Source of the DNA: Macrosoma leucophasiata
Lineage: Eukaryota > Arthropoda > Insecta > Lepidoptera > Hedylidae
DNA: 64,000 nucleotides
Direction of reading: 5' to 3'
NCBI GenBank assembly: GCA_036365455.1
Contig: JAWQUS010000022.1
Coordinates: 5,456,001-5,520,000, forward strand
Part shown: positions 53,066 to 63,222 of the stretch, piece by piece
Layout of the letters: each line of letters opens with the position of its first letter
Position numbering within the stretch: the first letter of the stretch is position 1
Program-made: the position numbers and the translations under genes
The notes under the pieces: model-generated
What the model was told of the DNA's origin: nothing
What the model saw: the letters and a program-made list of their open reading frames with translations, nothing else
Database searches by the model: none

Positions 53066-53670
53066 ACTTGCTCCACGCCTAGAGAGTCGAACTCAAGACT
53101 TCAATTCACAATGACAAAGAAAATCACCGAAGAATTTAAGAGGTCGTACGTTATCTTGATTCGCAAAATTAACATCATGACTTGGCGGTTATCATGATTG
53201 AGCGACTTCAAAAAATACCGGAGACCTGCTATTACCGATTTTCATAGCTAATTTGAAAATTAATGCGTAATTCGTTTGTTGAACACCGCCCTAAAATTGA
53301 ATGAGAATGACATGGTAGATTGATGAATATTTCTGATTAAAATAAAACTAGTTTACGGATTATAACATCTAATCTAACATAGAAATAGAAAAGGTTTATT
53401 TTTTTGACACACAATACATCTCTAAATAAACAATGATAGTAAAAAAGTAAAAAAAAAGCAAAAAAACATAATAATAAAAACAGAAACAACTTAACACAAC
53501 TACCGGCATGATGTATGTGTGAGACCGAAAAAATGGTACCCATCTCAGCTGATTGCTGTAGTTGGCACTACAGCGCTGGTGTTCTGATGGGACCACCGTA
53601 AGTGGCTTACATAACTCTACACTCTCTCATCTCTCATCACTCTCTTACATCGCTCTACACTCTCTCCCTG
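53066..53670. other. Unassigned DNA
   Basis: No gene recognised. 53630-53670 is a short LINE-2-like scrap (ctctacactctctccctgcc). Confidence 0.3.
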
Positions 53671-53675
53671 CCCCG

Positions 53676-54253
53676 TAAGGAAGGCCTACGCCCGCTAGCT
53701 CCTTCACTGGAGCTCTCCAGTGGACGGAGCTAACGGGCGTAGGCACCACCGCATTACCTAATTTATATATATATATCTTCGCACCGGGGTAGGCAGAGAG
53801 TCTAATAATATACTAATATACTTGCCGCTAAATGGTAGTGTTCTGCACTATCGTGTTCCGGTTAGGTGGTAATGTACGGCCCGGTAATTCCCGGCACAGA
53901 AGCATAACACCTTAGGCCTCAGGAGTGATAACGCATGGGGAAATGAGACATTCTACTGATATACATTTTACATTAGTTATGACATTTAGTTTTATCTTAG
54001 TGATATTCTTGACTTTACATATATTTTTTATCTTGTTTGACATGTATATCAATTGTTATTCACTTTAATTTATTTTGTTTGTTTTTGACGTGTCATAAGA
54101 GGTGCCTGTCACCCTAAATGAATAAATGAGTTTCTGATTCTGATTCTGATTCTGCATCTGCATTTTGACCTAGGTCTTTGTGTGGGTCTGCAGTCATCAC
54201 TTAACATCACTGTGAACCGCATGCTTATTTGCCACTTCCACTACAGAAAAAAA
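53676..54253 (+). mobile_element. SINE-A copy split by a LINE-4 tail and a LINE-2 scrap
   Basis: An inverted head fragment (53676-53712) precedes a plus copy (53714 on). A ~45-bp LINE-2 scrap (tatcttcgcaccggggtaggc) sits in the head, and a LINE-4 tail (53937-54153) sits in the body between gcat words. The tail is at 54253. A further SINE-A tail fragment is at 54255-54355. Confidence 0.8.
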
Positions 54254-54589
54254 TCTTAATCTCCGGTCTTTGTGTGGTCTATATGCTGCAGTCATCACTT
54301 AACATCAATATGAACTGCATGCTAGTTTGCCACCTTCATTACGTAACAAAAAAAATCCCATATTGAGAAAGTGTGTTACATTGTGGAAGATATCGTCGGT
54401 CAGTCGAGTGAATTGATGCTGAATCATAACGGACAGGAAAAACATGGGATCAGAGTCAATGAGGGACCAAACGAATCTAATGTTGTGATATATGATGTAT
54501 CAGAGTTCGGATATTACGGGCAATATTTCCATTTTTTATAGCATACTTGCATCCCGCCCCAGCTTCGCACGGATAGCATTTATTATAAC

Positions 54590-54845
54590 CTAGCTGACCC
54601 GGCAAACTTTTGTATTGCCTCAGAATAAAATAATGTGTCAAAGATTTGATAGATACGGACTATTTATATGGGAAAATGAAATTGTGGTTTTTACTATTTC
54701 CATTCACTTTCTTCATATTTTCTTCCTTTTTAAACCTTTCCTGGACTTCCAAAAATCATTCAAAATTAAAATTAGCCAAATCTGTCCAGCCGTTCTTGAG
54801 TTTTTGCGAGACTAACGAACATCAATTGATTTATATATATATAAC
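54590..54845 (-). mobile_element. Helitron-like copy
   Basis: ctagctgacccggcaaactt to atcaattgatttatatatatata; inverted relative of 31740-32263. Confidence 0.65.
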
Positions 54846-55337
54846 TTTGATTTTGATTTTTGTACTTTGATTGACAAGTGTCATCACTGACACTAGAATT
54901 TGGAAATGAGAAAATAGAGAAGGCGATCTGGGCCGGTTTCTTGATATAATTCTGTAACTCGATATAGCAATCTAGATTCAGTAATAGTTGGATAACGAGA
55001 TATAGTAACGATTCGCGTAGTACTGAATTGATTGGCAGAAGAGATTTACATTGTGCAATGAGCATTGGTATTCCGGTAACTGTGTGCCCGGTCGTAAGAG
55101 TTTCTTGCCCGTTCTTCTCTGCCGGCGTAATCGAATGGGCGGATCTTTGGCAATAAACGACTATTGCCTCATCTTCTGCCAAACCATTTGCTTTATTTCA
55201 TCACCCGCTCGAGTTCCCACCTACAGACGCCCACAAACACGAATAACATAAAATATCGGCTTATGGAAAAACAACGCAGACAATACTACCTAGATGTCCT
55301 AGATATACTGACTGGAAAGGCCTCCTGCCGATATATA

Positions 55338-56652
55338 AGGTTGGGGAAAAAGTTTCTTCGCATTTTTTAAGTTAATTCAAAACATTTTTTAATATAGTTT
55401 ATTTAAATTTAACTAAAGTATGTATGTACCATTTTGTTCGATAACCTTTTGCCATCTTATAGGTAGGAACATGATCTCATTGCTATAAAAATTTTGGGAC
55501 TTCTCATCAAAATACCGCGACAAGTGGATTTGGCAGTCCTCTCGTGATGTTAACCTAACATTGCATAAAGAATTCTGAAGAGACCGAAACAGGTGGAAAT
55601 CTGAAGGTGCAAGGTCAGGACTATACGGCGGATGCATTAACACCTCCCAGCCAAACTCTCTTAATTTTTGCTGAGTGGCTATAGATGTGTGAGGTCTAGC
55701 GTTATCATGATGAAACACCACACCCCTTCTGTTGATCAATTCCGGCCGCTTTCTCTCAACTTCTTGCTTTAATCTCATCAGTTGTTCGCAGTAGAGTTCA
55801 GAATCGATAGTCCTGCCTGGTGGTAATAGCTCATAATGAATAATGCCCTTCCAATCCCACCACACACACAACATCACCTTATTGCGAGTTAACCCGGGTT
55901 TCGCCACAGTCTGTGAAGCCTGACCGGCCTTTTTTTGACCACGACCTTTTTCGCACGTTCTTGTCGTACGTGATCCACTTTTCATCACCAGTTATCAGCT
56001 TCTTGAAAAATGATTCGGTTTCATTACGTCGTAATAAAGAATCACAAATGAGTACACGGTTCATTAGGTTTCTTTCAGTGAGCTCGTGAGGTACCCAAAT
56101 ATCGAGCTTTTTTTTGTACCCAGCTTTTTACAAATGCGCCAAAACTGTTTTGTGATCAATTCTCAGTTCTGCAGCTACGTCGTAACTACTGATATGTTGA
56201 TCTTGCTCCACTTTTTCAAAAATGGCATCCATTTTATCCGTAATAGGGCGACCAGAGCGAGGTGCATTTTGACATCAAAATTTCCGGATAGAAAACGCTT
56301 AAACCAAATTTGTGCTACTCTCACAGACACTGCTAGGTCCATAAACATCGAAAATTTTTTTCGCGGTTTGCGTTTCATTTTTACCTTTTTTGTAGTAAAA
56401 TTTTAAAATGTATCGAATTTCTTCATTAGATTCACTCATCTTGACAGTACGAAAAACAAATAAAAATCACACATTTGCCTAATTTGAATTTGGAATTATG
56501 TTCTTTTAAATTTTAACTTTCAATGATACCAAAACCAGCCAGATACAAATACTACAGCCAAAGAGATTTTATTACAAGTTCATACATACTATAATGCGAA
56601 AATACTTTTTTCCCCAACCTATTATAATGCGAAAAGACTTTTTCCCCAACCT
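55338..56652 (-). mobile_element. Complete mariner element with inactivated transposase
   Basis: Both termini present (aggttggggaaaaagt at 55338 and its complement ending 56652). The transposase is broken by frameshifts and at least one nonsense change; fragments at 55413-55988 (with HHDNARPH, YSPDLAPSDFHLF and an intact C-terminus), 55879-56064 and 56175-56378. The start region is near 56438. It shows what the 43.3-kb copy has lost. The terminal repeat on the right is duplicated in tandem. Confidence 0.9.
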
Positions 56653-56705
56653 ATTATTATCTGTATTAATTTAATCATTTAATTAATTATCCTGTTATTC
56701 TTTTA

Positions 56706-57276
56706 AGGCGCGGGCCCACCGCGGCGCATGAACAGGCTGCGCACGTGTATTAAGCTTCGCTTTATATGAAACTAGCTGTTACCCGCGGCTTCGCCCGCGT
56801 GGATGTCGAAAAGTGGCCTATGTTCTTTCTCAAAGCCAGCTTTATCTCTGAACCAAATTTCTTTAAAATCGGTTCAATCGTTTGGACGTGAAAAGGTAAC
56901 AGACAGACAGGCAGACAGAGTTACTTTCGCATTTATAATATTAAGTAGGAAAGTAAGGATTGTATGTGGTAGTGTACACTGCAACCCACGAAGAGGCTAC
57001 ACATGAATTGACGTCATTGATACACGCGTGGCTAGCTCGAATAGGCGGTTACATAGCTCAATGCTATCAACGGCCCAAGACTATGTACAGCTCGCATCTA
57101 TCCTTGAATTGCAGTGAGACGTGCGTAACCTCCGTGCGCCGTGCCGCGCCATGCTATTCGTGGGTGCTCATGTACTCCAGTGGAAACATTGACCCACGTT
57201 GTCAAACAAATTAATACACGCAGCTAAAATGCGCCGCGTGTCCGTGCACAGCATCCGTAACGGTGGGCCCGCGCCT
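56706..57276. mobile_element. PIF/Harbinger-like MITE, 571 bp
   Basis: Perfect 16-bp terminal inverted repeats AGGCGCGGGCCCACCG, flanked by TTA at 56703-56705 and 57277-57279. A TWA target is the rule for PIF/Harbinger. A Helitron-like copy sits inside. Confidence 0.7.
56772..56948 (-). mobile_element. Helitron-like copy nested in the MITE
   Basis: actagctgttacccgcggc to ttcgcatttataatattaag, with a cagacagacaggcagaca tract. Confidence 0.65.
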
Positions 57277-57293
57277 TTATAAAATTTAGATTC

Positions 57294-57331
57294 AGCCATA
57301 AGAATAGCATTTGCATGCTATTCTTATGGCT
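57294..57331. repeat. Perfect 16-bp hairpin, 6-nt loop
   Basis: agccataagaatagca / tgctattcttatggct. It lies 15 bp beyond the MITE's target repeat. Confidence 0.95.
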
Positions 57332-57402
57332 AAATAGAATTGTGACTATTTATCATTGTTTACCCTATATAATGGATTATTTTTTTTATTTTATCTTTAA
57401 TT

Positions 57403-57600
57403 TGAGGATCTGGTTAGTCCAGCGGGGTATTACCTATTATACAACAAATATTTGTATGGCCTACATATACTTGTTTCGGGTATACATTGTTTCGGGTCTG
57501 GGTGTTTGTGTATGTGTTGTGTGTGTACAACGGCACCCACGACACAGGTTTATACCTACTGTGGGGCTGTGAGTGTAAGCGTATTTTATTTTATTTATTT
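57403..57600 (+). mobile_element. SINE-C copy, head partly deleted
   Basis: gaggatctggttagtccagcgg then jumps to atttgtatggcctacatata; the B-box region is lost. Confidence 0.75.
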
Positions 57601-57982
57601 ATTTATCTGATTTATATCAAATGTAAGAGGATCGGGGTAATCCAAGACTTTTTCATGACCACTTTCATTTTCCCTTTGTTTGCGTAAACAAGAGGAAGGG
57701 ATTTAACAAACTGCCAATACAGTCCTGCGTAGGAAAATATACAATAGGCTGCATACGTAAATTTATCTGAATCTTTCCTGTTTCGTTACGTTCTTTATAC
57801 TTTTTATTTTTATTTATTTATCGAACGTAAATCTACCATTATAGGTTTTGCCCAATGCGATAGACAAGCAAAATAAATTACTAACACTTAACAATTATTC
57901 AAGTCAAATAAAAAAAAAACATTCAGATCACCCACTTTACAAAATTAAGCGAATGTTTTAAGCGAATCAATTGAACTGTCAC

Positions 57983-58110
57983 CTTTTATGTAATGAAAGT
58001 GGCAAACAAGCATGCAGTTCACATTGATGTAAAGTGATGACTGCAGCCTATAGACACCCACACAATGACCAGAAGTCAAAATGCAGATGCGTTGCCACTT
58101 CTCAAGCCTT
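57983..58110 (-). mobile_element. SINE-A tail fragment
   Basis: ttttatgtaatgaaagtggc to gcgttgccacttctc, broken by the SINE-B insertion. Confidence 0.75.
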
Positions 58111-58350
58111 AACTGCCTCGGTAGCCTAGTGGTAGCAGGCCACTACTACTACGCTGAGATCCTGGGTTCGATTCCCGGGCAGGGGGTTATCAGAGATAAT
58201 GGTGAAAAGTCCTTTATCTCTGGTTCTATTGGGATCTTACCATTTTCTGGAAATTTCCTAGTGCCTCGAAGTTTGGTAATGTGCCCGGAGATGTGAATAG
58301 GCTCGCCACCTGTTACATAGGCCAAAACGTAAACGAATCGTGGGTGTTTG
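58111..58350 (+). mobile_element. SINE-B copy
   Basis: actgcctcggtagcctagtgg, gggttcgattcccgggc, to gtgggtgtttgcatgtatg. Confidence 0.85.
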
Positions 58351-58357
58351 CATGTAT

Positions 58358-58572
58358 GCCAACCCGCTGTCGGATGTTTTCAAACCGCCCATAAGTCCTC
58401 CGACAAGGATTAACGACTGCTAAATAGCAATAGCAACCGGAACCGACGACTTAACGTGCCCTCCGAAGCACAGAAACGCGCATTTTAATTTGCCACTACG
58501 GTACTACCCATCACACATCCGACCGTTTCCGATGTACGCCAGCCACCAGGGCCATGCGCGCTTCAGAGCTGT
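58358..58572 (-). mobile_element. 5S-headed SINE, 5' half
   Basis: aacccgctgtcggatgtttt to tgtacgccagccaccagg; the 5S-like part is diverged. Confidence 0.75.
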
Positions 58573-58970
58573 ATAAATTCACGATGTATAGATATGGATT
58601 GATCATTACGTCCACATCTTCATATTTATGTAAGATCAAAGAAGCTTAATGTGTTTCCTTGCGGCAGATATAGGCGAAATGGTCAGTTCAAGTGAAATGA
58701 GGCGGAATCTCAACGGACAGGAAACACGAGGGGTCAAGGACAGGGAGGGATAGGACGAATCGAATATTGTATGAAACGGTATCGTTCCCTTATTTATGTA
58801 TTTTCTATGTTATGAAGTGGCAAACAACAACCCCTAGTTTGCACTAAAAACATTAAACATGATGATGTTTCGTAACTCGTCGCGTAAAGTATGTTTTGCG
58901 ATGGATGTCTTGTTGGTGCTAGCGTTCGCACTGCTGTCAAACCTATCATTTTAACATGTTATTATGTAAA

Positions 58971-59378
58971 TTATATTTTATTTTTAAAGAAAAATAGAAA
59001 GAAAAATTTGACTTCAGGCGAGACTCGAACTCGCGACCTACTGGGAATCTAGTCCAGCCGCTCTTCCAATCGAGCTACTGAAGCCCTGCCCGATTTGTCA
59101 AATCTTTCCTTCACATCTATTGGTAATATAGTAGCATAGTAGCATAGTTGGTAATAGATGGCGCTGCTGCTACCATAAAGCAATGCAATAGATGTGAAGG
59201 AAAGATTTGACAAATCGGGCAGGGCTTCAGTAGCTCAATTGGAAGAGCGGCTGGACTAGATTCCCAGTAGGTCGCGAGTTCGAGTCTCGCCTGAAGTCAA
59301 ATTTTTCTTTCCATTTTTCTTTAAAAATAAAATATATTTCACAAGCATGCGTTAATGCGAAATAATATAAAAAAACAA
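58971..59378 (+). mobile_element. FT5: complete foldback tRNA-like element
   Basis: Two ~150-bp arms in inverted orientation. The left arm (about 58977-59122) holds the tRNA-like unit in antisense; the right arm (about 59188-59335) holds it in sense at about 59223-59299. By eye the unit folds as a cloverleaf: 7-bp acceptor acttcag/ctgaagt, D arm gctc/gagc, T arm gcgag/ctcgc with loop ttcgagt, and an oversized 9-nt anticodon loop. A box TAGCTCAATTGG and B box GTTCGAGTC match RNA polymerase III consensus. A T5 run follows within 4 nt. Tail gcgaaataatataaaaaaa. Target duplication ttattatgt(a/g)aa at 58959-58970 and 59379-59390. Confidence 0.9.
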
Positions 59379-59689
59379 TTATTATGTGAATGTTTCATCA
59401 ATGCAAACTCACAGTAAGTAATATTGTAGCCTTTAAACATTTGCATGAAAACAGTAACTTAAATGTATAAGCGTTGCCACTCCTGAGGGTTTAAGGCAAT
59501 GATGATTTATACGCTCATTGGTTTAAGGTATGATGACTGTTTTACTTCTTAGACACACCAACAGCATAGAACATCATTCTGTTGTAGAGACGTGTACATA
59601 TAGATAGGAAAGAGAGGCAGCATATTTCTATATCTTTTAATAATATTCCATAAACATTATTACATAAAACCACATATTTTTATTATTAA

Positions 59690-59896
59690 AAAAAAAAATA
59701 CGCTTACACTCACAGCCCCACACTAAGTATAAACCTGTATCGTGGGTGCCGTTGTACACACACAACACATACACAAACACCCAGACCCGAAACAAATATC
59801 TGTAGGCCATACACATAGTAGTCCCGGTGCGGGGATCGAACCCGCGACCCTTCGAATCAAACGGTCATCTCACACCGCTGGACTAACCGGGTCGTC
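59690..59896 (-). mobile_element. SINE-C copy, complete
   Basis: aatacgcttacactcacagc (3' end) to ccgctggactaaccgggtcgtc (head); B-box gcggggatcgaacccgcg intact. Confidence 0.9.
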
Positions 59897-59898
59897 AA

Positions 59899-60186
59899 TT
59901 GGTGGTAGAGCTCCAGTGACGGAGCTCGCAGGCATAGGCACCACCGCATTACCTAATATACTTGCCGCTAAATGGTAGTGTTCAGCACTATCGTGTTCCG
60001 GTCAGGTGATAATGTACGGCATGTAATTTTCGGCACAGAGGCATAACACCTTAGGCCTCAGGAGTGGCAACGCATCTGCATTTTGACCTCTGGTCATTGT
60101 GTCGGTGTCTATAGGCTGTAGTCATCACTCAACATCAATGTGAACTGCATGCTTGTTTTCCACTTCCATTACATAAGAAAAAAAAA
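59899..60186 (+). mobile_element. SINE-A copy, full length
   Basis: ggtggtagagctccagtgacg to cattacataagaaaaaaaa; directly abuts the SINE-C head. Confidence 0.9.
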
Positions 60187-60254
60187 TATGCTATCCACGT
60201 ATATGGCTGACTACCGTTGAAAGTATGATCACCCGAATCACAGCTTTGCCGCAC

Positions 60255-60325
60255 GAAATCGCATCGCAGCAATTCGCAACGCAAGTTTCTGCGATGCGGC
60301 CTCGCATCGCATCGCATCGCAGTTT
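60255..60325. repeat. (GCATC)n-rich patch
   Basis: cgcatcgcatcgcatcgcag with related gcgatgcgg inverted nearby; able to form a short hairpin. Confidence 0.6.
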
Positions 60326-60467
60326 TGTGTGGCCATTATCTGACTTATCAGATAACTGCTTTTTTTCGTATATTGGCAATTTATAACATTTGCAGGAGGT
60401 AGAATCCAGTCATTGATATTGAAAGCTTAGTTATCAATGCATTTTCTATTTTACTAAAGGAATGGAG

Positions 60468-60820
60468 CCCGCATGGCCGGCGGCTGGTGTAGATCATGAG
60501 CGATCAACTCAGTTAAGCACTACGGGCGCAGTCCGGTAGTGTGATGGGTGACCGCTAGTGGCAAATTAAATACGCGTTTCCGTGCTTCGGAGAGCACGTT
60601 AAGCCGTCGGTCCCGGTTGCTATCGATAGATAGCAGTCGTTAAACCTTGTCGGAGGCCTTATGGACGGTTTGAAAACATTCGAGAGCGGGTTGGCCACCA
60701 ACCCACCCACCTCCACCAATCCGCATTGGAGCAGCGTGGTGGAGTAAGCTCCAGGCCTCCCCCAAAAAGGGGAGAGACTCGTGCTCAGCAGTGGGACGTA
60801 TAATGGGTTGCCATTATAAT
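60468..60820 (+). mobile_element. 5S-headed SINE, full copy 3
   Basis: gcactacgggcgcagtcc and gatgggtgaccgct in the 5S-like head, ending gcagtgggacgtataatggg and a short att tail. 9-bp target duplication ggaatggag at 60459-60467 and 60821-60829. Confidence 0.9.
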
Positions 60821-60876
60821 GGAATGGAGGTAGTTTGAGACCCTGGGAAGGCTACTTTATATTTCAGACGACAATT

Positions 60877-61072
60877 GACGACCCGGTTAGTTCATCGGTG
60901 TGAAATGACCGTTTGATTCGAAGGGTCGCGGGTTCGATCCCTGCACCGGAACAAATATTTGTATGGCCTACAGATATTTGTCTCGGGTCTGGGTGTTTGT
61001 GTATGTGTTGTATGTGTACAACAGCACCCACGACACAGGTTTATACCTAGTGTGGGGCTGTGAGTGTAAAAA
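60877..61072 (+). mobile_element. SINE-C copy, near complete
   Basis: gacgacccggttagttcatcg, gcgggttcgatccctgcacc, to ggctgtgagtgtaaaaataaaa. Confidence 0.9.
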
Positions 61073-61287
61073 TAAAATTTATCTTTAACGATTTAAAAAG
61101 GCGATGAAAATTTGTACGTTAAAGGCGAAATGAGACATTCTACTTGTATATTCATCTGAATTAATATATTATATTTCGTTTTTATTTAGGACCTCCCCCA
61201 TTTCTTTTCAGTCTTTTTAACGTATAAAAGAAACATGGAGACCGAAATACAAACAACAATACACATTTTCATAGTTATAATATTAAT

Positions 61288-61853
61288 GGCGGCGTCGTGT
61301 GGCGGGTTGCTCACTTCCCTCTAAAATGGTCGAGGAGGGCAATGGCTGTCACATGCGTCATACTCGTGAACGGGTGCTGTTGGTGGGGACTGGTCTGTTC
61401 TGGTTTACAGGAGCTACATCACATTTAGTAGATAGCAGTTTATTTGCATCTATGCTATGGACGTTGACATTATTTGATTTTTCACGATAATCTATCTGTA
61501 CTAGATTTAAGCTCTCATTTAAAAGAGCTCTTACTGAGTTTGTTGGGTAGCGGAGTTCTTCTCAGTAGTGACTGCACTTGGAACTCTGTTAAGTGAATAA
61601 CATTGATCTTGACGAATAAGTTTTTCTTTTTCTTCATTTATTATCATTGAAGGAATTGAAAAAATTTATGATTATTATGTTTTAACCAAATAGTTTAAAT
61701 TTTAATTTTCATTTACTATTAATATGATTTTGCTTTTACTATATGTAATGGTTATTCGCTCTAGGTAGTTTATGATTTATTGACGTTTTGAATGTATCTG
61801 TAAAGATCTATTCGAAATAAAAATATTTTCTATTTTCTATTTTACTAATGCGG
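61288..61853 (+). repeat. 560-bp repeat R560, plus copy
   Basis: ggcggcgtcgtgtggcggg to (tattttc)n. The frame 61299-61490 (MAGCSLPSKMVEEGNG, VLLVGTGLFWFTGA) is shared with the 9.2-kb copy. Confidence 0.6.
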
Positions 61854-62112
61854 ATAACATTAATCAAAATAATTGTATAGCCTTACATTATCAGACAAGT
61901 GAAAGACGTTAGACGAATATTGGTATCAAGAGACAAATAGAAGCAAAGTCCTTGAGCTGTTTGACAAATTGTATGCTTCACGCGACTAATGGCACGAATT
62001 ATTGCCTGGGATCGAATTGGGGATAAATTAAATGTGATACAGGCATGGTTTTAGAACGTATCCCAAATCTAGTCTAGTAGAAGTAGTCATCTAATAGAAT
62101 ATATTTATATTT

Positions 62113-62397
62113 ACTGGTGGTAGAGCTCCAGTGGAACTCGAGGGCGTAGGCACCACCGCATTACCTAATATACTTGCCGCTAAATGGTAGTGTTCAGCAC
62201 TATCGTGTTCCGGTCAGGTGGTAATGTACGGCTCTGTAATTTCCGGCACAGAGGCATAACACCTAATGCCTCAGGAGTGGCAGCGCATCTGCATTTTGAC
62301 GTCTGGTCATTGTGTGGGTGTCTATAGGCTGCAGTCATCACTTAACATCAATGTGAACTGCACGCTTGTATGCCACTTATATTACATAAAAAAAAAA
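62113..62397 (+). mobile_element. SINE-A copy, first of an inverted pair
   Basis: actggtggtagagctccagtg to ttatattacataaaaaaaaa, with a small head deletion. Confidence 0.9.
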
Positions 62398-62662
62398 TGG
62401 CATACAAGCATGCAATTCACATTGATGTTAAGTGATGACTGCAGCCTATAGACACCCACACATAGACCAAGGTCAAAATGCAGATGCGCTGCCACTCCTG
62501 AGGCATTAGGTGTTATGCCTCTGTGCCGGAAATTACAGGGTCGTTCATTACCACTTGACCGGAACACGATAGTGCTGAACACTACCATTTAGCGGCAAGT
62601 ATATTAGGTAATGCGGTGGTGCCTACGCCCGCGAGCTCCGTCACAGGAGCTCTACCACCAGT
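62398..62662 (-). mobile_element. SINE-A copy, second of an inverted pair
   Basis: tggcatacaagcatgcaattc to ctctaccaccagt. It joins the previous copy tail to tail at the A/T tract. Confidence 0.9.
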
Positions 62663-62904
62663 GACAAGAGTAAGTGTAATAAAATAAAGTTATTGGTTGT
62701 TTGAAGACGTACTACGTGCTACGGCGTAGATGCACTACATGCTACGTCGTAGTGATGCTACAGTGCTCTACGAATAGTAGGAGAGATACTGAACCATCCG
62801 AGTAACGTTGGCCATGTAAGGCTAGAAATTTTTGTAGGTATGAATCATAACATGCTAAGTACAAAAACCATATCTCTGGCTTTTTTAACTGCTTTTTTAA
62901 CTTT

Positions 62905-63222
62905 AACTGCCTCAGTAGCGTAGTGGTAGCAGGCCACTACTATTACGCTGGAGGTCCTGGGTTCGATTCCCGGGTCTGGGACTATCAGAGATAACGGTTT
63001 AAAATCCTTTATCTCTGCTTCTATTGGGATTTTTCCATTTTCTGGAAGTTTCCCAGTACCCCGGAGTTTGGTAATGTGCCCGGAGATGGCAACAGGTTCG
63101 CCACCTGTGACATGGGCCAAAACGTAACCGGCGAGTCGTGGGTGTTTGCATGTATGATTGAATGCATACATTTACCTCTGCCTACCCCTTCGGGATTACA
63201 GGCGTAAAGTTACGGATATTTA
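62905..63222 (+). mobile_element. SINE-B copy, full length
   Basis: actgcctcagtagcgtagtgg, gggttcgattcccgggtc, to cccttcgggattacaggcg. Best complete SINE-B in the window. Confidence 0.9.

Noticed and set aside
54772..55182. 136-codon minus-strand protein
   Set aside because: Overlaps the end of a Helitron-like copy, has no recognisable domain, and its composition looks like chance.
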